From: Candidatus Dechloromonas phosphorivorans
GTDB taxonomy: Bacteria > Pseudomonadota > Gammaproteobacteria > Burkholderiales > Rhodocyclaceae
NCBI GenBank assembly: GCA_016714975.1
Contig: JADKBR010000007.1
Span: 162,330-226,329 of the forward strand
Direction of reading: 5' to 3'
Length of the DNA stretch: 64,000 bases
Of this stretch, positions 40,985 through 53,374 are shown piece by piece; the stretch's first letter is position 1, and each line of letters opens with the position of its first letter. The translations under genes and the position numbers were made by a program. Below the pieces are notes generated by a model, which saw nothing but the letters and a program-made list of their open reading frames with translations, ran no database searches and was not told where the DNA came from.

Positions 40985-42484
40985 ATGCGGCATGCGCTTC
41001 TGTTCTCCGTTTTCGTCATCGCCTCCTGCGGGCTGGCCTACGAACTGATCGCCGGCGCGCTGTCGTCGTATCTGCTCGGCGATTCGGTGACGCAGTTCTC
41101 GACGGTGATCGGCGCCTACCTGTTCGCGATGGGGGTCGGTTCGTGGCTGTCGAAGTACATCACGCGCGATCTGATCGGGCGCTTCATCCAGATCGAACTG
41201 ATGGTCGGTCTGCTCGGCGGCTTTTCGGCGGTCGGGTTGTTTCTGGCGTTCGTCTGGCTGCCGGCGCCGTTCCGCTTGCTGCTCTATCTAACGGTATTTG
41301 GCGTCGGCGTCCTCGTCGGGCTGGAAATTCCGCTGGTGATGCGCATCCTGAAGCGCGAACTGGCGTTCAAGGATCTGGTTTCGCAAGTGCTCACTTTCGA
41401 TTATCTCGGCGCGCTGGCGGTCTCGATCCTGTTTCCGCTGCTCCTCGCCCCGCAACTCGGGATGGTGCGGACCGGACTGCTCTTCGGGCTGCTCAACGTC
41501 GCGGTGGCGCTGTGGGCATTGCATCTGTTCCGCGATCAGTTGCCGGCACGACGCTGGCTGGCGGTGCAGACCTGGGCTGCTTTCGGTGCGCTGGCCGCCG
41601 GTTTCGCCGGGGCCGGGCAACTGACGACGCTGGCCGAGGCCCATCTCTACGCCGACGAGGTCGTCCATGCCGAGACGACGCCCTATCAGCGCATCGTCGT
41701 CACCCGCTGGCGCGACGACCTGCGCCTGTTCCTGAACAACAACCTGCAGTTCTCGTCGCATGACGAATACCGCTATCACGAGGCGCTTGTTCATCCCGGG
41801 CTGGCTGCGCTGCCGGCCGCGAAACACGTTCTGGTGCTCGGCGGCGGCGACGGACTGGCGCTGCGCGAAATCCTCAAGTATCCCAACGTCGAAGCGGTGA
41901 CCTTGGTCGATCTTGATCCGGCGATGACCGACCTATTTGCCACGGCGCCGCCGCTGGTGGCGCTCAACAGGGGGGCGCTGAAGTCGCCGCGAGTCACGGT
42001 AGTCAATGCCGATGCCCTGCAATGGCTGGAGGAAAACCGCGACTATTTCGACTTCATCGTCATCGACTTTCCCGACCCGGCCAACTTTGCGCTCGGCAAG
42101 CTCTACACCTCGGCCTTCTACCGTCTGCTCGAAAAACGGCTGGCAGCGCACGGCTTGATCGTCGTCCAGTCGACGTCGCCGCTCTACGCCCGGCAGTCGT
42201 TCTGGTGTGTGGTGACGACACTCGAGGATGTCGGCTTCAGGACGGCGCCGTACCACGCACTGGTGCCGTCGTTCGGCGAATGGGGCTTCATCATCGCCGG
42301 CCGTCAGGAATTCGTGCCGGCTGCGGTCGACCCCCAAAAAACCCGGTTTTTGACGCCTGAGATCGTGCCCGACCTGTTCCGCTTCCCGGCCGACATGGCG
42401 CGCGTACCGGCCGAGGTCAACCGGCTCAACAACCAGGTGCTGGTCCGTTATTTCGAGCAGGAGTGGCGCAAGGTCGTGCGCTAG
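40985..42484 (+). CDS. Membrane-anchored spermidine synthase-like protein
   Basis: About 499 aa. The N-terminal ~215 residues contain about seven hydrophobic segments. The C-terminal part is a spermidine-synthase fold with the nucleotide-binding LVLGGGDGLALREILKYPN, the acidic VDLDPAMTDLF and the IDFPDPANFALGKLYTSAFY region. It could transfer aminopropyl groups from decarboxylated SAM, but substrate and orientation cannot be told. Starts at 40979 and 40985 are both possible; neither has a clear ribosome-binding site. Homologues often sit with small membrane DUF genes and SAM decarboxylase, which are absent here. Confidence 0.82.
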   Translation: MRHALLFSVFVIASCGLAYELIAGALSSYLLGDSVTQFSTVIGAYLFAMGVGSWLSKYITRDLIGRFIQIELMVGLLGGFSAVGLFLAFVWLPAPFRLLLYLTVFGVGVLVGLEIPLVMRILKRELAFKDLVSQVLTFDYLGALAVSILFPLLLAPQLGMVRTGLLFGLLNVAVALWALHLFRDQLPARRWLAVQTWAAFGALAAGFAGAGQLTTLAEAHLYADEVVHAETTPYQRIVVTRWRDDLRLFLNNNLQFSSHDEYRYHEALVHPGLAALPAAKHVLVLGGGDGLALREILKYPNVEAVTLVDLDPAMTDLFATAPPLVALNRGALKSPRVTVVNADALQWLEENRDYFDFIVIDFPDPANFALGKLYTSAFYRLLEKRLAAHGLIVVQSTSPLYARQSFWCVVTTLEDVGFRTAPYHALVPSFGEWGFIIAGRQEFVPAAVDPQKTRFLTPEIVPDLFRFPADMARVPAEVNRLNNQVLVRYFEQEWRKVVR

Positions 42485-42637
42485 CGAAAGTGGCTTGCGA
42501 CCCGCGCCTCTGGAGTTGTCCGAGGATTTCTGGCAGTCTGTGCGGGCACCCGCGCCGTGCCTCGGAAAGGGTTGCAGCGGGCAGGGTAGCCGGGTTTCCG
42601 GCAACATCACGAGTGGATGTCGTGGGAGGAGGGTCGG

Positions 42638-43174
42638 GTGATCGATGCGCGGAGTTACTGTGTCAGGGAGACCTTGCGCAATGGCATGGAAGTCTGCATC
42701 CGCGCCTTGCATCCCGACGACGGCGAACGGATGGCCGAGGCCTTCAGCCACCTCGATCCGGAAACCATCTATACCCGCTTCTTCAGTTTCAAGCACGGGC
42801 TGAGCGAGGCGGACTACCGCCTGATCCGGGAGATGGATTTCGACAACCGGGTTGCCCTGATCGTCACCCGGATGGCGGAAGGCCGGGAGGTTATCATCGG
42901 GTCGTCGAGTTATGCCCGCTGTGGGGACGGCGCAGCAGAAGTCGCTTTCACGGTCGAGGAGGATTTTCACGGCCTGGGCATCGCCCGGCGATTGCTTACC
43001 CATCTCGGCGGCATTGCCCGGGAACAGGGGATTTCAAGTTTCGTGGCGGAAGTGCTGGTGACCAACGCGGCCATGCTAAAGGTGTTCTCCGCCGTCGGCT
43101 GGCCAATGCAAAGAACGATCGCAGATGGCACGGTCCACGTGACGCTGTCCCTCAAGGATGCACCGCCGGGCTGA
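42638..43174 (+). CDS. GNAT-family N-acetyltransferase
   Basis: 178 aa. GNAT fold with N-terminal VCIRALHPDDGERMAEAFSHL, the TIYTRFFSFKHGLS segment seen in Pat/YfiQ-like acetyltransferases, the acetyl-CoA loop VEEDFHGLGIARRLLTHL and a C-terminal NAAMLKVFSAVGW. Substrate unknown; a protein or small amine acetyl-acceptor is possible. GTG at 42638 is preferred because GGAGGAGG sits six bases before it; the ATG at 42617 lies upstream of that ribosome-binding site. It lies between the spermidine-synthase homologue and uvrA, 90 bp before uvrA. Confidence 0.82.
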   Translation: MIDARSYCVRETLRNGMEVCIRALHPDDGERMAEAFSHLDPETIYTRFFSFKHGLSEADYRLIREMDFDNRVALIVTRMAEGREVIIGSSSYARCGDGAAEVAFTVEEDFHGLGIARRLLTHLGGIAREQGISSFVAEVLVTNAAMLKVFSAVGWPMQRTIADGTVHVTLSLKDAPPG

Positions 43175-43264
43175 TTGCCGGCGCGGCTTGCTGGTCCGTG
43201 GTAGTTGGGCGGACAAACTTGCGTATAGTGGGCGGCTGCTTCAATCCAACACGACGCCGGCATC

Positions 43265-46087
<2,823 letters not shown>

Positions 46088-46161
46088 GGCCTACAGTCGT
46101 GGACCACAATGGAATTTGACCTGCTGACCGCCACGGAAAGCCCACCTGCCGGCAACACGCA

Positions 46162-47424
46162 TCAGCCAGCGTCCGACGCGATGACGACCCGGTTGCGGCC
46201 CTGGCGCTTGGCTTCGTAAAGCGCCCGGTCGGCCTGCTGCAATGCGATCCCGATCGGACAGTGGCTGGCATCCGCCAGCCCGATACTCAAGGTGATGCGG
46301 ACAGGGACACCGTCCGCCGGCCAGATCTCGTGCCCGGCGCAGCGCTCGCGAAAGCGGTCGAGCAGAACCTGCGCCTGCTCGACGGTAGACTCGGGAAGGA
46401 GGAACGCAAACTCTTCGCCGCCATAGCGACAGACCAGATCCGACTCGCGCAGGCTTTCGGCAAGCAGCCTGGCAAAGCTGCGCAGCACGACATCGCCGCC
46501 GTCGTGACCGTAGGTGTCGTTGAGGTTCTTGAAAGAATCGAGGTCGCCGATGGCAACCGCGATGGGCCGGTCATAGCGCTGGGCGCGCCGCAGTTCGGAT
46601 TTGGCGGATTCCATGAAGTGCCGCCGGTTCATCAGCCCGGTCAGGTCATCGCGATTGGCCAGCACCTCAAGTTCGCGGCGTACTGCATCATTGCTCATCA
46701 TCGCGCCGTGCAGGCGCTTCGTGGCTTCTTCGACGGCATGGATCTCGGCCAGGCGGGTATCGGGAAATTCTGGCGCCAAGTGGTCCACGCTGAGTGTCGA
46801 CAGGGCGCGGTCGATCCTCTGCAGCGGGCGCAGCAGGTATCGTCTGAGGAGAACCAGCAACAGCACGAGCAAGCCACCGACCACGACGGTCGCACCCATC
46901 AGCTTGTATCTGGTAAGGCGCATGGCGGCCGCCACGGCCCCAAGATCGGCGGTCGCCAGATTGGCGCCCTCGACCAGGATATCGTCCACCTGCAGGTTCA
47001 GGCGCTTGGAGAACTGCTGCCATTGTGGATACCGGGCGGCAATGCTGGCGGGATTCTCGGTGGCCAGACGGCTGGTCTCGACAAGGAAGGCCTCGGCCTC
47101 GCGGGCTGCTGTCGCCGCCTGCGGATGCTCCAGAATGCTCGGATGGCTGGCGACCAGCATGGTCAAGAACAGCGCCTGCTGACGTCCTTCGGAAGTGGCG
47201 GATGAAAAGACCCGCTCGCCTTCCTGGCGCAACAGATCAAGATTGCGCGCCAGGCGCTGGAAACGGATGATTTCCGGCACAGTCCGCGATTGCAGGCGAT
47301 CCGATGATTCGAGCACGCGTTCCTGATCGATGGCGAGAAGCAGGGTGACGATCGCAAACAGCAACGCAACCGACGTCGCCAACAGAGTGAAAACCTGGGT
47401 GGAGTTGTAGCGCTCACGCAGCAT
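46162..47424 (-). CDS. Membrane diguanylate cyclase with periplasmic helical sensor
   Basis: 420 aa. First membrane helix at about residues 10-32, then a mostly helical periplasmic region (about 33-170) resembling 4-helix-bundle ligand sensors. A second membrane helix lies near 173-193, followed by a HAMP-like linker and a GGDEF domain with active signature CRYGGEEFAFLLP. A primary inhibitory RxxD is not obvious. Predicted to make c-di-GMP. Fourth gene of an operon that begins with three periplasmic binding proteins; it starts 12 bp after the last of them, so these are likely its ligand receptors. Confidence 0.9.
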   Translation of the reverse strand: MLRERYNSTQVFTLLATSVALLFAIVTLLLAIDQERVLESSDRLQSRTVPEIIRFQRLARNLDLLRQEGERVFSSATSEGRQQALFLTMLVASHPSILEHPQAATAAREAEAFLVETSRLATENPASIAARYPQWQQFSKRLNLQVDDILVEGANLATADLGAVAAAMRLTRYKLMGATVVVGGLLVLLLVLLRRYLLRPLQRIDRALSTLSVDHLAPEFPDTRLAEIHAVEEATKRLHGAMMSNDAVRRELEVLANRDDLTGLMNRRHFMESAKSELRRAQRYDRPIAVAIGDLDSFKNLNDTYGHDGGDVVLRSFARLLAESLRESDLVCRYGGEEFAFLLPESTVEQAQVLLDRFRERCAGHEIWPADGVPVRITLSIGLADASHCPIGIALQQADRALYEAKRQGRNRVVIASDAG

Positions 47425-47436
47425 CGTCTTGCGGCC

Positions 47437-48273
47437 TCAGTCCAGACCCAGCGGAAGATACTGGCGCACGATACGCTGAAACGTGCCGTCGGCGCGAATC
47501 GTGGCAATCGCCTGATTCACCGTGCGGCGCAATTCATCCCGTTGTTTCGGCAGGGCAATATGGACGCTGCCGCCAAGACCGCGGTCGGAAACGGCGGGAC
47601 CGGCAAACTCGAATTGGCGTGTGCCGTCCTTCTGGAGCAGCAAGTAGGCAGTGATTGCGGAGAGCAAGGCGAAGTCGGCGCGGTCCTCGCGCAGCGCGCT
47701 GAAGACTCCGGCCGGCGTTGCTGCCAAGACCAGCGTCAGACCGCGTTCGCCGGCGATGTTCTTGAGGAAGGACTGTTGCTGCGAGCCATCGACAGCCACG
47801 ACCCGCACGCCGTGCAGGCTGTCGACCGAAACCGCCTGCCCTGTCTTGCCGGTGAGGAGCTCCGCCTTGGTTCGCAGCGCGACCAGGCGCGATGACGAAC
47901 GCCAGACGGCATCGCTGAAGGCGACGCGCTTCTCGCGCTCGGGCGTTCGCAGGAAATTGCCGAAGCCGAGGTCGAAGCGGCCTTCCTCGATGCCGGGAAG
48001 GATTTCACCAAAAGCGACATAGCGCAGCGTGCACCGGGCGCTGATGCGGCGGCAGATTTCGCGGGCGAATTCTTCGTTGATCAGCGCCATCTCGGCCCCG
48101 GGCATATTGGGCGGAATGGCGTTGCCCGGCATCGAAACATACGCCGGATCGTAAACCTCGATCGCCGCCGTCAGCTCGACGGCCCGCACCAGGCCGGAGA
48201 ACAGCAGCGCAAACGCCACGACCAGCACGGCGAACACCCGGTTCGCCGAGTAGCGGTCGGTTCGAGTCGGCAT
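47437..48273 (-). CDS. Periplasmic solute-binding protein, family 3 (copy 1)
   Basis: 278 aa. Signal peptide or anchor at about residues 12-32 (VFAVLVVAFALLFSGLVRA), then a type II binding-protein fold: MALINEEFAREICRRISARC, FGEILPGIEEGRFDLGFGNF, then RVAFSDAVWRSSSRLV and the hinge VRVVAVDGSQQQSFLKNIAG. Closely similar to the next gene upstream (shared FGEILPG.E.GRFDLGFGNF, REKRVAFS), so the pair arose by duplication. No transporter genes accompany it. Ligand unknown; the family binds amino acids or related compounds. Confidence 0.85.
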   Translation of the reverse strand: MPTRTDRYSANRVFAVLVVAFALLFSGLVRAVELTAAIEVYDPAYVSMPGNAIPPNMPGAEMALINEEFAREICRRISARCTLRYVAFGEILPGIEEGRFDLGFGNFLRTPEREKRVAFSDAVWRSSSRLVALRTKAELLTGKTGQAVSVDSLHGVRVVAVDGSQQQSFLKNIAGERGLTLVLAATPAGVFSALREDRADFALLSAITAYLLLQKDGTRQFEFAGPAVSDRGLGGSVHIALPKQRDELRRTVNQAIATIRADGTFQRIVRQYLPLGLD

Positions 48274-48279
48274 CGCGCT

Positions 48280-49083
48280 TCAGTCCAGGCTCACCGGGAA
48301 GTGCCGGCGCATGATGCGATGGCCTGTCCCGTCGGCGCGAATTTCGGCGATTGCCTGGTTGAGCGAGCGCCGTAGCGCCTCCTTCTGTTTTGGCAGGATG
48401 ATGTGCACAGTGTCGCCGAGGCCGTGATCGGCAACAGCCGGGCCGACAAAGCCGAAACGCCGCGCCTTGTCGTGGCTGATCAGGGCATAGCCGGTGCGCA
48501 TCGGCAGCAGCGCGAAGTCGGCGCTGCCATTGCCCAATGTGTCGAATGCGCCGGCGGTCGTCGCTGTGGCAACGACAGTCAGCTCGCGCTCGGCGGCGAT
48601 GACGTTGAGGAACGCCTGCTGCTGCGAGCCTTCCATCGCCGCCACGCGCGCGCCGCGCAGGTTGTCAAGATTGACCGCCTGACCGAGCTTGCCGGCGAAC
48701 GCCCGGGCGGAGGCAGGCGATCCGACCAGACGTGACGCGGAACGGAAGATCGGCGCACTGAACGCGACACGTTTCTCGCGCTTGGGCGCGCGCAGGAAGT
48801 TGCCGAAGCCGAGATCGAAGCGCCCGTCTTCGACACCCGGCAGGATTTCGCCGAAGGTAACGTAGGAAACGGCACAGCGGGAACGGATACGGCGACAGAT
48901 CTCGCGGGCCAGTTCGTCGGTGAAGGCCACCAGGTCAGCCCCGGCCGTACCGCTCGGGACGAGATCGCCCTGCAGCGATACCTGCGCCGCGTCCTGAACC
49001 ACAACCGCCACTCTCAGATCGGCTGCCTGCAGGGCTCCCGAGGACAGGGCGGCAACCAGAAAGAGGAATCGAAATACAGGCAT
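48280..49083 (-). CDS. Periplasmic solute-binding protein, family 3 (copy 2)
   Basis: 267 aa. N-terminal signal peptide (FRFLFLVAALSSGALQA). The mature domain is parallel to copy 1 throughout: FTDELAREICRRIRSRC, FGEILPGVEDGRFDLGFGNF, REKRVAFSAPIFRSASRLV, GSQQQAFLNVIAAERELTVV. The ATG at 49083 shares one base with the stop of the gene before (TGATG); the TTG at 49086 is not needed. Six bp separate its stop from copy 1. Conserved framework with divergent pocket region suggests different ligands. Confidence 0.85.
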   Translation of the reverse strand: MPVFRFLFLVAALSSGALQAADLRVAVVVQDAAQVSLQGDLVPSGTAGADLVAFTDELAREICRRIRSRCAVSYVTFGEILPGVEDGRFDLGFGNFLRAPKREKRVAFSAPIFRSASRLVGSPASARAFAGKLGQAVNLDNLRGARVAAMEGSQQQAFLNVIAAERELTVVATATTAGAFDTLGNGSADFALLPMRTGYALISHDKARRFGFVGPAVADHGLGDTVHIILPKQKEALRRSLNQAIAEIRADGTGHRIMRRHFPVSLD

Positions 49084-49835
49084 CAATACACCCGCAAAGG
49101 CAGAAACTCCGTGTTGATCCGCTCGTAGCTCCCGTTACGCTTGATGCTCGCCAGTGCTGCGTCGATGCTCTCCTTGAGATCGGGGCGCCGCGGGTTGACG
49201 CCGAACGACGCGTTACCGACCAGCTCGGGAACCTTCATGACCGTCGAAGCCAGGCCCAGCGCCAGAAACTCCTTGTCTTTCTGCAAGTGCAGGCTGGTAT
49301 TCATGGGGATGATGGCGGCCTGGGCCACGCCCGCGATCAGCGGCAAGCCCAGTTCGCCATTGGTCGGCACGGCAACGGTATCCCACCCCTGCTTGCGGGC
49401 ATAAGCTTCCTGCGCGGAACCCTTGACGATGGCGACGCGCAGCCCGCGCTGGCCGGGTTCGACGCCCGGCTTCGCATACCAGAGGGTGATCGACCGGAAG
49501 TAGGGCTGGGCAAAAAGAATCCGCCGGCGCCGCTCCGGCGTGTCGAGCAGGCTGACTGCGGCGATGTCGATTTCGCCACCGGCCAGCAGGTCAACAACGC
49601 GGTCCAGCTGCGTCACCTGAAACGTGCATTGGACCCGCATTTCGCCACACACCGCCCGGGCAATCTCGATGCTGAATCCGGTCAGGCGGCCATCGGCATC
49701 GCGATAGCTCATCGGTGGGGAGTTTTCCAGCACGGCAACCTTCAGCGGCGGTTCGGCCGAGTGGGCCGCGATCCCGGTGACCAGGGTGAGCGCGGCGAGG
49801 AGACTGGCGGCGATGATGCGCAGGCGAGGCGACAT
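49083..49835 (-). CDS. Periplasmic solute-binding protein, family 3 (copy 3, divergent)
   Basis: 250 aa. Signal peptide (IIAASLLAALTLVTGIAAHS), then a type II binding fold: LKVAVLENSPPMSYRDADGR, LTGFSIEIARAVC, LLAGGEIDIAAVSLLDTPER, PYFRSITLWYAKPG. It is closer to canonical amino-acid-binding proteins than copies 1 and 2 and lacks their GRFDLGFGNF block. First gene of the four-gene operon ending in the diguanylate cyclase. A -10-like TATACT lies at 49864-49869 (minus strand), about 30 bp upstream of the ATG at 49835, without a clear -35. Confidence 0.85.
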   Translation of the reverse strand: MSPRLRIIAASLLAALTLVTGIAAHSAEPPLKVAVLENSPPMSYRDADGRLTGFSIEIARAVCGEMRVQCTFQVTQLDRVVDLLAGGEIDIAAVSLLDTPERRRRILFAQPYFRSITLWYAKPGVEPGQRGLRVAIVKGSAQEAYARKQGWDTVAVPTNGELGLPLIAGVAQAAIIPMNTSLHLQKDKEFLALGLASTVMKVPELVGNASFGVNPRRPDLKESIDAALASIKRNGSYERINTEFLPLRVY

Positions 49836-49909
49836 GGGTCGATTATGTTGATACTTTCGGCGCAGTATAGCGCAAGCCCGATTCCTGCCGCTGATTGCGA
49901 AGCTAGCCG

Positions 49910-52900
49910 CTAGGCTTGGGGCAGTTCGACCAGAATGCCCTGCAGCGGGAAGAAAACAGCCATCCGGAGCGGGAGGTCGCTACCGGCAAACAGTTTGGCG
50001 TAACGCTCCAGTTGACCCCGGTATTCCTCGGCCCGCGCCTGCAAAAAGGGTTCCGCCGCCGCTTCGCCGGGAACATGGACGGTCTTGTAGTCGATGATCC
50101 AGCGGCAGCCGGCAGTGATGAAAATACGGTCGATTACATGGTTGACCGCGCCACGCTGGAAGCCCCATTGGGGGGCAGCTGCCTCGCCAACCAGCAAATC
50201 GCGACTCGACCACGCCTGCTCGGCGGCGGCTTCGTCGTGCGGCGCCAGCACCCAGCGTCCGGCGCTCGACGCGAGGGTCTGGCACAACGCGCCGGCCACC
50301 ACAGCGGCACCCGCTCGGGCATCTCTGGCACTGTGCCCGGCCTGGGCGAGCCAGCGGCGGTAAGCGGGGGCCAGCGCCTTGACACGGGTCGCGGACCAGG
50401 ATTCGAGTCCCTCCCTCGCGACAAGTTCGAGGCAGCGATGGACGAGTGTGCCGACCGATGCCTCAAGCGACAGACGGCTTGCCGTCACGTTGAGATCGGC
50501 TGAATTGCCGGCGGGGCCAAGACTGCCGGGAGCTTCGCGCAGGGCTTCGGGCAATGCCACTTCGGTCAGCCGGACCAGTGGCGGCACGAAGCTCGCCGGG
50601 TCCAGGGCACCTGTGGTCGGTGCCGGTACGGGGCTGGCGGCGAGAGCGGCTGAAAAAACCGGTTGGGCGACAGCGGGCCAGAGCAGCTTGAGCAAAGTAC
50701 CGGATGCCGGCGGCTTCAGGTCGCCCTCCAACCGCTCATCGGCCACGGCAACGCCGACCAGATGGAGGCGGCGAATGGCGCGGGTGGCGGCGACATAGAG
50801 CAGGCGCTCGTCCTCGTGCGCGGCACGCTCGGCTTCGAGCTTTTTCAGAAGATCGTAGGTGCTTGGCGCGCCGTTGGTGGCACCTTTCCGCTTCATCGGC
50901 GCGACCAGCAGGTGCTCGCGTCCGTCGCCACCGGCGACGTCGTCCCACAGCAGCAGGCTGCTTTCGTTGCCCCCGGTTTCGCGGTGCAATCCGGGCACGA
51001 TGACGGTGTCGAATTCGAGACCCTTGGACTTGTGGATGGTCATCATCTGCACCTGAGCACCGAGCGGGTCGGTGGGCGCGAAAAGGTCGGCAGCGTGGGA
51101 GGCCAAGGTTTCGGCGCTCAGGTTGCGGGCGGCGACCAGCTTGTCGAGCAGCGCGAAGAAGGCTTCGACATCATTCAGGGCTTCCGGCGCTTCGAGGCAG
51201 CGCGGCCCGCCGAGCATCAGCCAGACGCCTTCCAGCCAGCGGCGCGGGTGCTGCCGGTCACGGCCTGCGAAAGCCACTTGCAGCACGTCGCGGACAACTC
51301 TCAGGCGCTGCTGTCCATCGTCGGATAGCCTTGCCACACGGACTTCATCGTGTATCAGCTGCCAGATCGTGCTTTTCCTGTCATCAGCGGCCAACGCATG
51401 CAGGTCGGCCAGCTTCAGGCCGCACCACGGGGCGCGTAGCAGTGCCAGCCAGTGCACGCGGTCGGCGCGGTGATGCAGGGCGCGGAACAGGGTCAGCAGG
51501 TCCTGCACGTGCTGACGCCCGTCCAGCCCTTCGATTTCGACCGCCTGAAAGCGCAGGGCGGGTGCGCTGCGGCGGATTTCAGCGACGAGTGCGTCGAGAT
51601 GCGTGCGGGCGCGGACCAGCACAGCGATGCGTTCATCCGGTGCCTCGGCCCGGGCCTGACGGATGACGGCCAACACGCAGCGTCCTTCCTCAGCCGCGCT
51701 ATCGTCCCCCGCGCGTTCGATGACGGGATGGACGATTACCCCGCTGTCGACCCGCGCCGGCCGCGTAGCAGCCGAATCGGCATAGCGAACGGCGCCGGCC
51801 TCCGGACTGTCGGCGGCCGGAAAAATGCCCGGGAACGCCGCATTGACCCAATCGACGACCCCCGGATACGAACGGTTGTTGCGGAACAGGCGCAGGTGGG
51901 CGAGCCGGATGTCGCCGATGCCGCGCTCGCGCAGGCGCAGGAAAAGTCCGACATCGGCCTTGCGGAAGCGGTAGATCGATTGCATCGGGTCGCCGACGAC
52001 GAACAGCGTGCGGCCGTCGTCCGGCGTCCAGCCGCGCGTCAGCTTTTCGAGCAGCGCCACCTGGCTCGGGCTGGTGTCCTGGAACTCATCGACCAGCAGG
52101 TGGCGGATGCGGTAGTCGAGCGCCTGGGCGAGGTCGGTCGGCGCCTCGTCGTCACCGAGCGCCAGCCCGGCGCGGGCGGCGATCTCGATGAAGTCGACGG
52201 CGCCTGCTTCCTGGAAGGCCAGCCACAGTTGTCCCGCCGCAAGACGGAGCAGACGGGAGAAGCACTCGACGGTCGCCCACTCGGCATCGGAGAGCTCCGG
52301 CTGCGGCAGCTTGACCAGCATCGCCAGAGTTGCTTCCAGCCCGACGATGCCGCGCAGATCGGCCAGCAGTTCCAGCATGGCCTTTTTCTGGTCGGAACAC
52401 TCCTTGTCGGCCGGAAAGCCGATGCGCCTGTCCACGGACTTGCGCAGCGTGCCGCTGCCGGTAAGCACCAGGCCGGCCACCGCCTGCCATTGGGGCAGAT
52501 CGGCAATGGTTGCGGTCAACGGCAAATTCCAGTCAAAAATGGCATCGTGCACGCCGGGCGAATTGGCCGCGGCAAAGCGGGCCAGCGGCATCAGCGGCAA
52601 TTGCATCCGGGCATCGAGCAGGCTGCCCGCCACCGCCAGATCGCGCTCGATCAGTGCCGCGAAGCCGGCCTCGACCTCGGCTTTCATCGCCCCGCTCTCG
52701 ATGCGCGAGGCGTGGTGCAGCCACTGGTCGCGGCGGCCGAGCATGGCGATCAGCAACTTCTCCAGCCGGCCGGCGTCGTTATTCATGAAGGCGAGCGCCT
52801 CGGCCACCACTTCGGCGTCCGGCGTGCCGGATTCAACCATTTCCAGGGCACGCCGCGCTGCCGTCGCATAGTGCGCGGCGGCGTCCTCGGCGACGCCCGG

Positions 52901-53374
52901 CTGGCCGCCGAAGCGGCTGAGGTAGGGCATCTGCCGGGCCAGGCTGGCACACAGTGCATCGAGTGTCGTGATGCGCAGGCGGCCGGGGTGGCCAAGCAAG
53001 CCCCAGCCAAGCTCGGCGTCGTGGGCCAGCACCCTGCTGGCCACTTCGAAGGTCAGTTGTCGGTGCGCCTCATCCGGCCGTTCGCCAGACGCGGCAAGCT
53101 CCAGGCTACCGAGAATGCGGTCGCGCATTTCGGTAGCCGCCTTGTTGGTAAAGGTCAGCGCCAGCACCTCCTCCGGATGCTCGACCACGGCCAGCAGGCG
53201 CAGGTAGCGCTGCGTCAGCAACTCCGTCTTGCCGGCGCCGGCAGGGGCTTCGACGATGAAGGAAGCAACTTCCAGTGCTCGGGCGCGGGCGATCCTGTCT
53301 TCTTCAAGACGGTCGACCGCGCCCGGCAGGCTAAGGGGTCCAAGGCTCAAGGATCCTCGGGGTGCATGAGTCAC
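49910..53374 (-). CDS. addA: UvrD-family helicase/nuclease, AddA-like
   Basis: 1154 aa. Superfamily 1A helicase with Walker A EAPAGAGKTELLTQR (about residues 42-56), ALTFTNKAATEMRDR, the DEXQ-like LLVDEFQDTSPSQ, VGDPMQSIYRFR, and TIHKSKGLEFDTVIVPGL. A C-terminal RecB-type nuclease region includes VNHVIDRIF and WIIDYKTVHV. With its partner it is expected to process double-strand breaks for RecA loading. The start is GTG at 53374 overlapping the AddB-like stop (GTGA). The symbol follows domain layout; some databases would call this type simply a UvrD-helicase exonuclease V subunit. Confidence 0.85.
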   Translation of the reverse strand: MTHAPRGSLSLGPLSLPGAVDRLEEDRIARARALEVASFIVEAPAGAGKTELLTQRYLRLLAVVEHPEEVLALTFTNKAATEMRDRILGSLELAASGERPDEAHRQLTFEVASRVLAHDAELGWGLLGHPGRLRITTLDALCASLARQMPYLSRFGGQPGVAEDAAAHYATAARRALEMVESGTPDAEVVAEALAFMNNDAGRLEKLLIAMLGRRDQWLHHASRIESGAMKAEVEAGFAALIERDLAVAGSLLDARMQLPLMPLARFAAANSPGVHDAIFDWNLPLTATIADLPQWQAVAGLVLTGSGTLRKSVDRRIGFPADKECSDQKKAMLELLADLRGIVGLEATLAMLVKLPQPELSDAEWATVECFSRLLRLAAGQLWLAFQEAGAVDFIEIAARAGLALGDDEAPTDLAQALDYRIRHLLVDEFQDTSPSQVALLEKLTRGWTPDDGRTLFVVGDPMQSIYRFRKADVGLFLRLRERGIGDIRLAHLRLFRNNRSYPGVVDWVNAAFPGIFPAADSPEAGAVRYADSAATRPARVDSGVIVHPVIERAGDDSAAEEGRCVLAVIRQARAEAPDERIAVLVRARTHLDALVAEIRRSAPALRFQAVEIEGLDGRQHVQDLLTLFRALHHRADRVHWLALLRAPWCGLKLADLHALAADDRKSTIWQLIHDEVRVARLSDDGQQRLRVVRDVLQVAFAGRDRQHPRRWLEGVWLMLGGPRCLEAPEALNDVEAFFALLDKLVAARNLSAETLASHAADLFAPTDPLGAQVQMMTIHKSKGLEFDTVIVPGLHRETGGNESSLLLWDDVAGGDGREHLLVAPMKRKGATNGAPSTYDLLKKLEAERAAHEDERLLYVAATRAIRRLHLVGVAVADERLEGDLKPPASGTLLKLLWPAVAQPVFSAALAASPVPAPTTGALDPASFVPPLVRLTEVALPEALREAPGSLGPAGNSADLNVTASRLSLEASVGTLVHRCLELVAREGLESWSATRVKALAPAYRRWLAQAGHSARDARAGAAVVAGALCQTLASSAGRWVLAPHDEAAAEQAWSSRDLLVGEAAAPQWGFQRGAVNHVIDRIFITAGCRWIIDYKTVHVPGEAAAEPFLQARAEEYRGQLERYAKLFAGSDLPLRMAVFFPLQGILVELPQA

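Noticed and set aside
43175..43264. SOS (LexA) box ahead of uvrA
   Set aside because: No CTGT-N8-ACAG sequence or close variant was seen; only a -10-like TATAGT.
46162..49835. ABC amino-acid import operon
   Set aside because: No permease or ATPase gene is present; the operon ends in a GGDEF protein.
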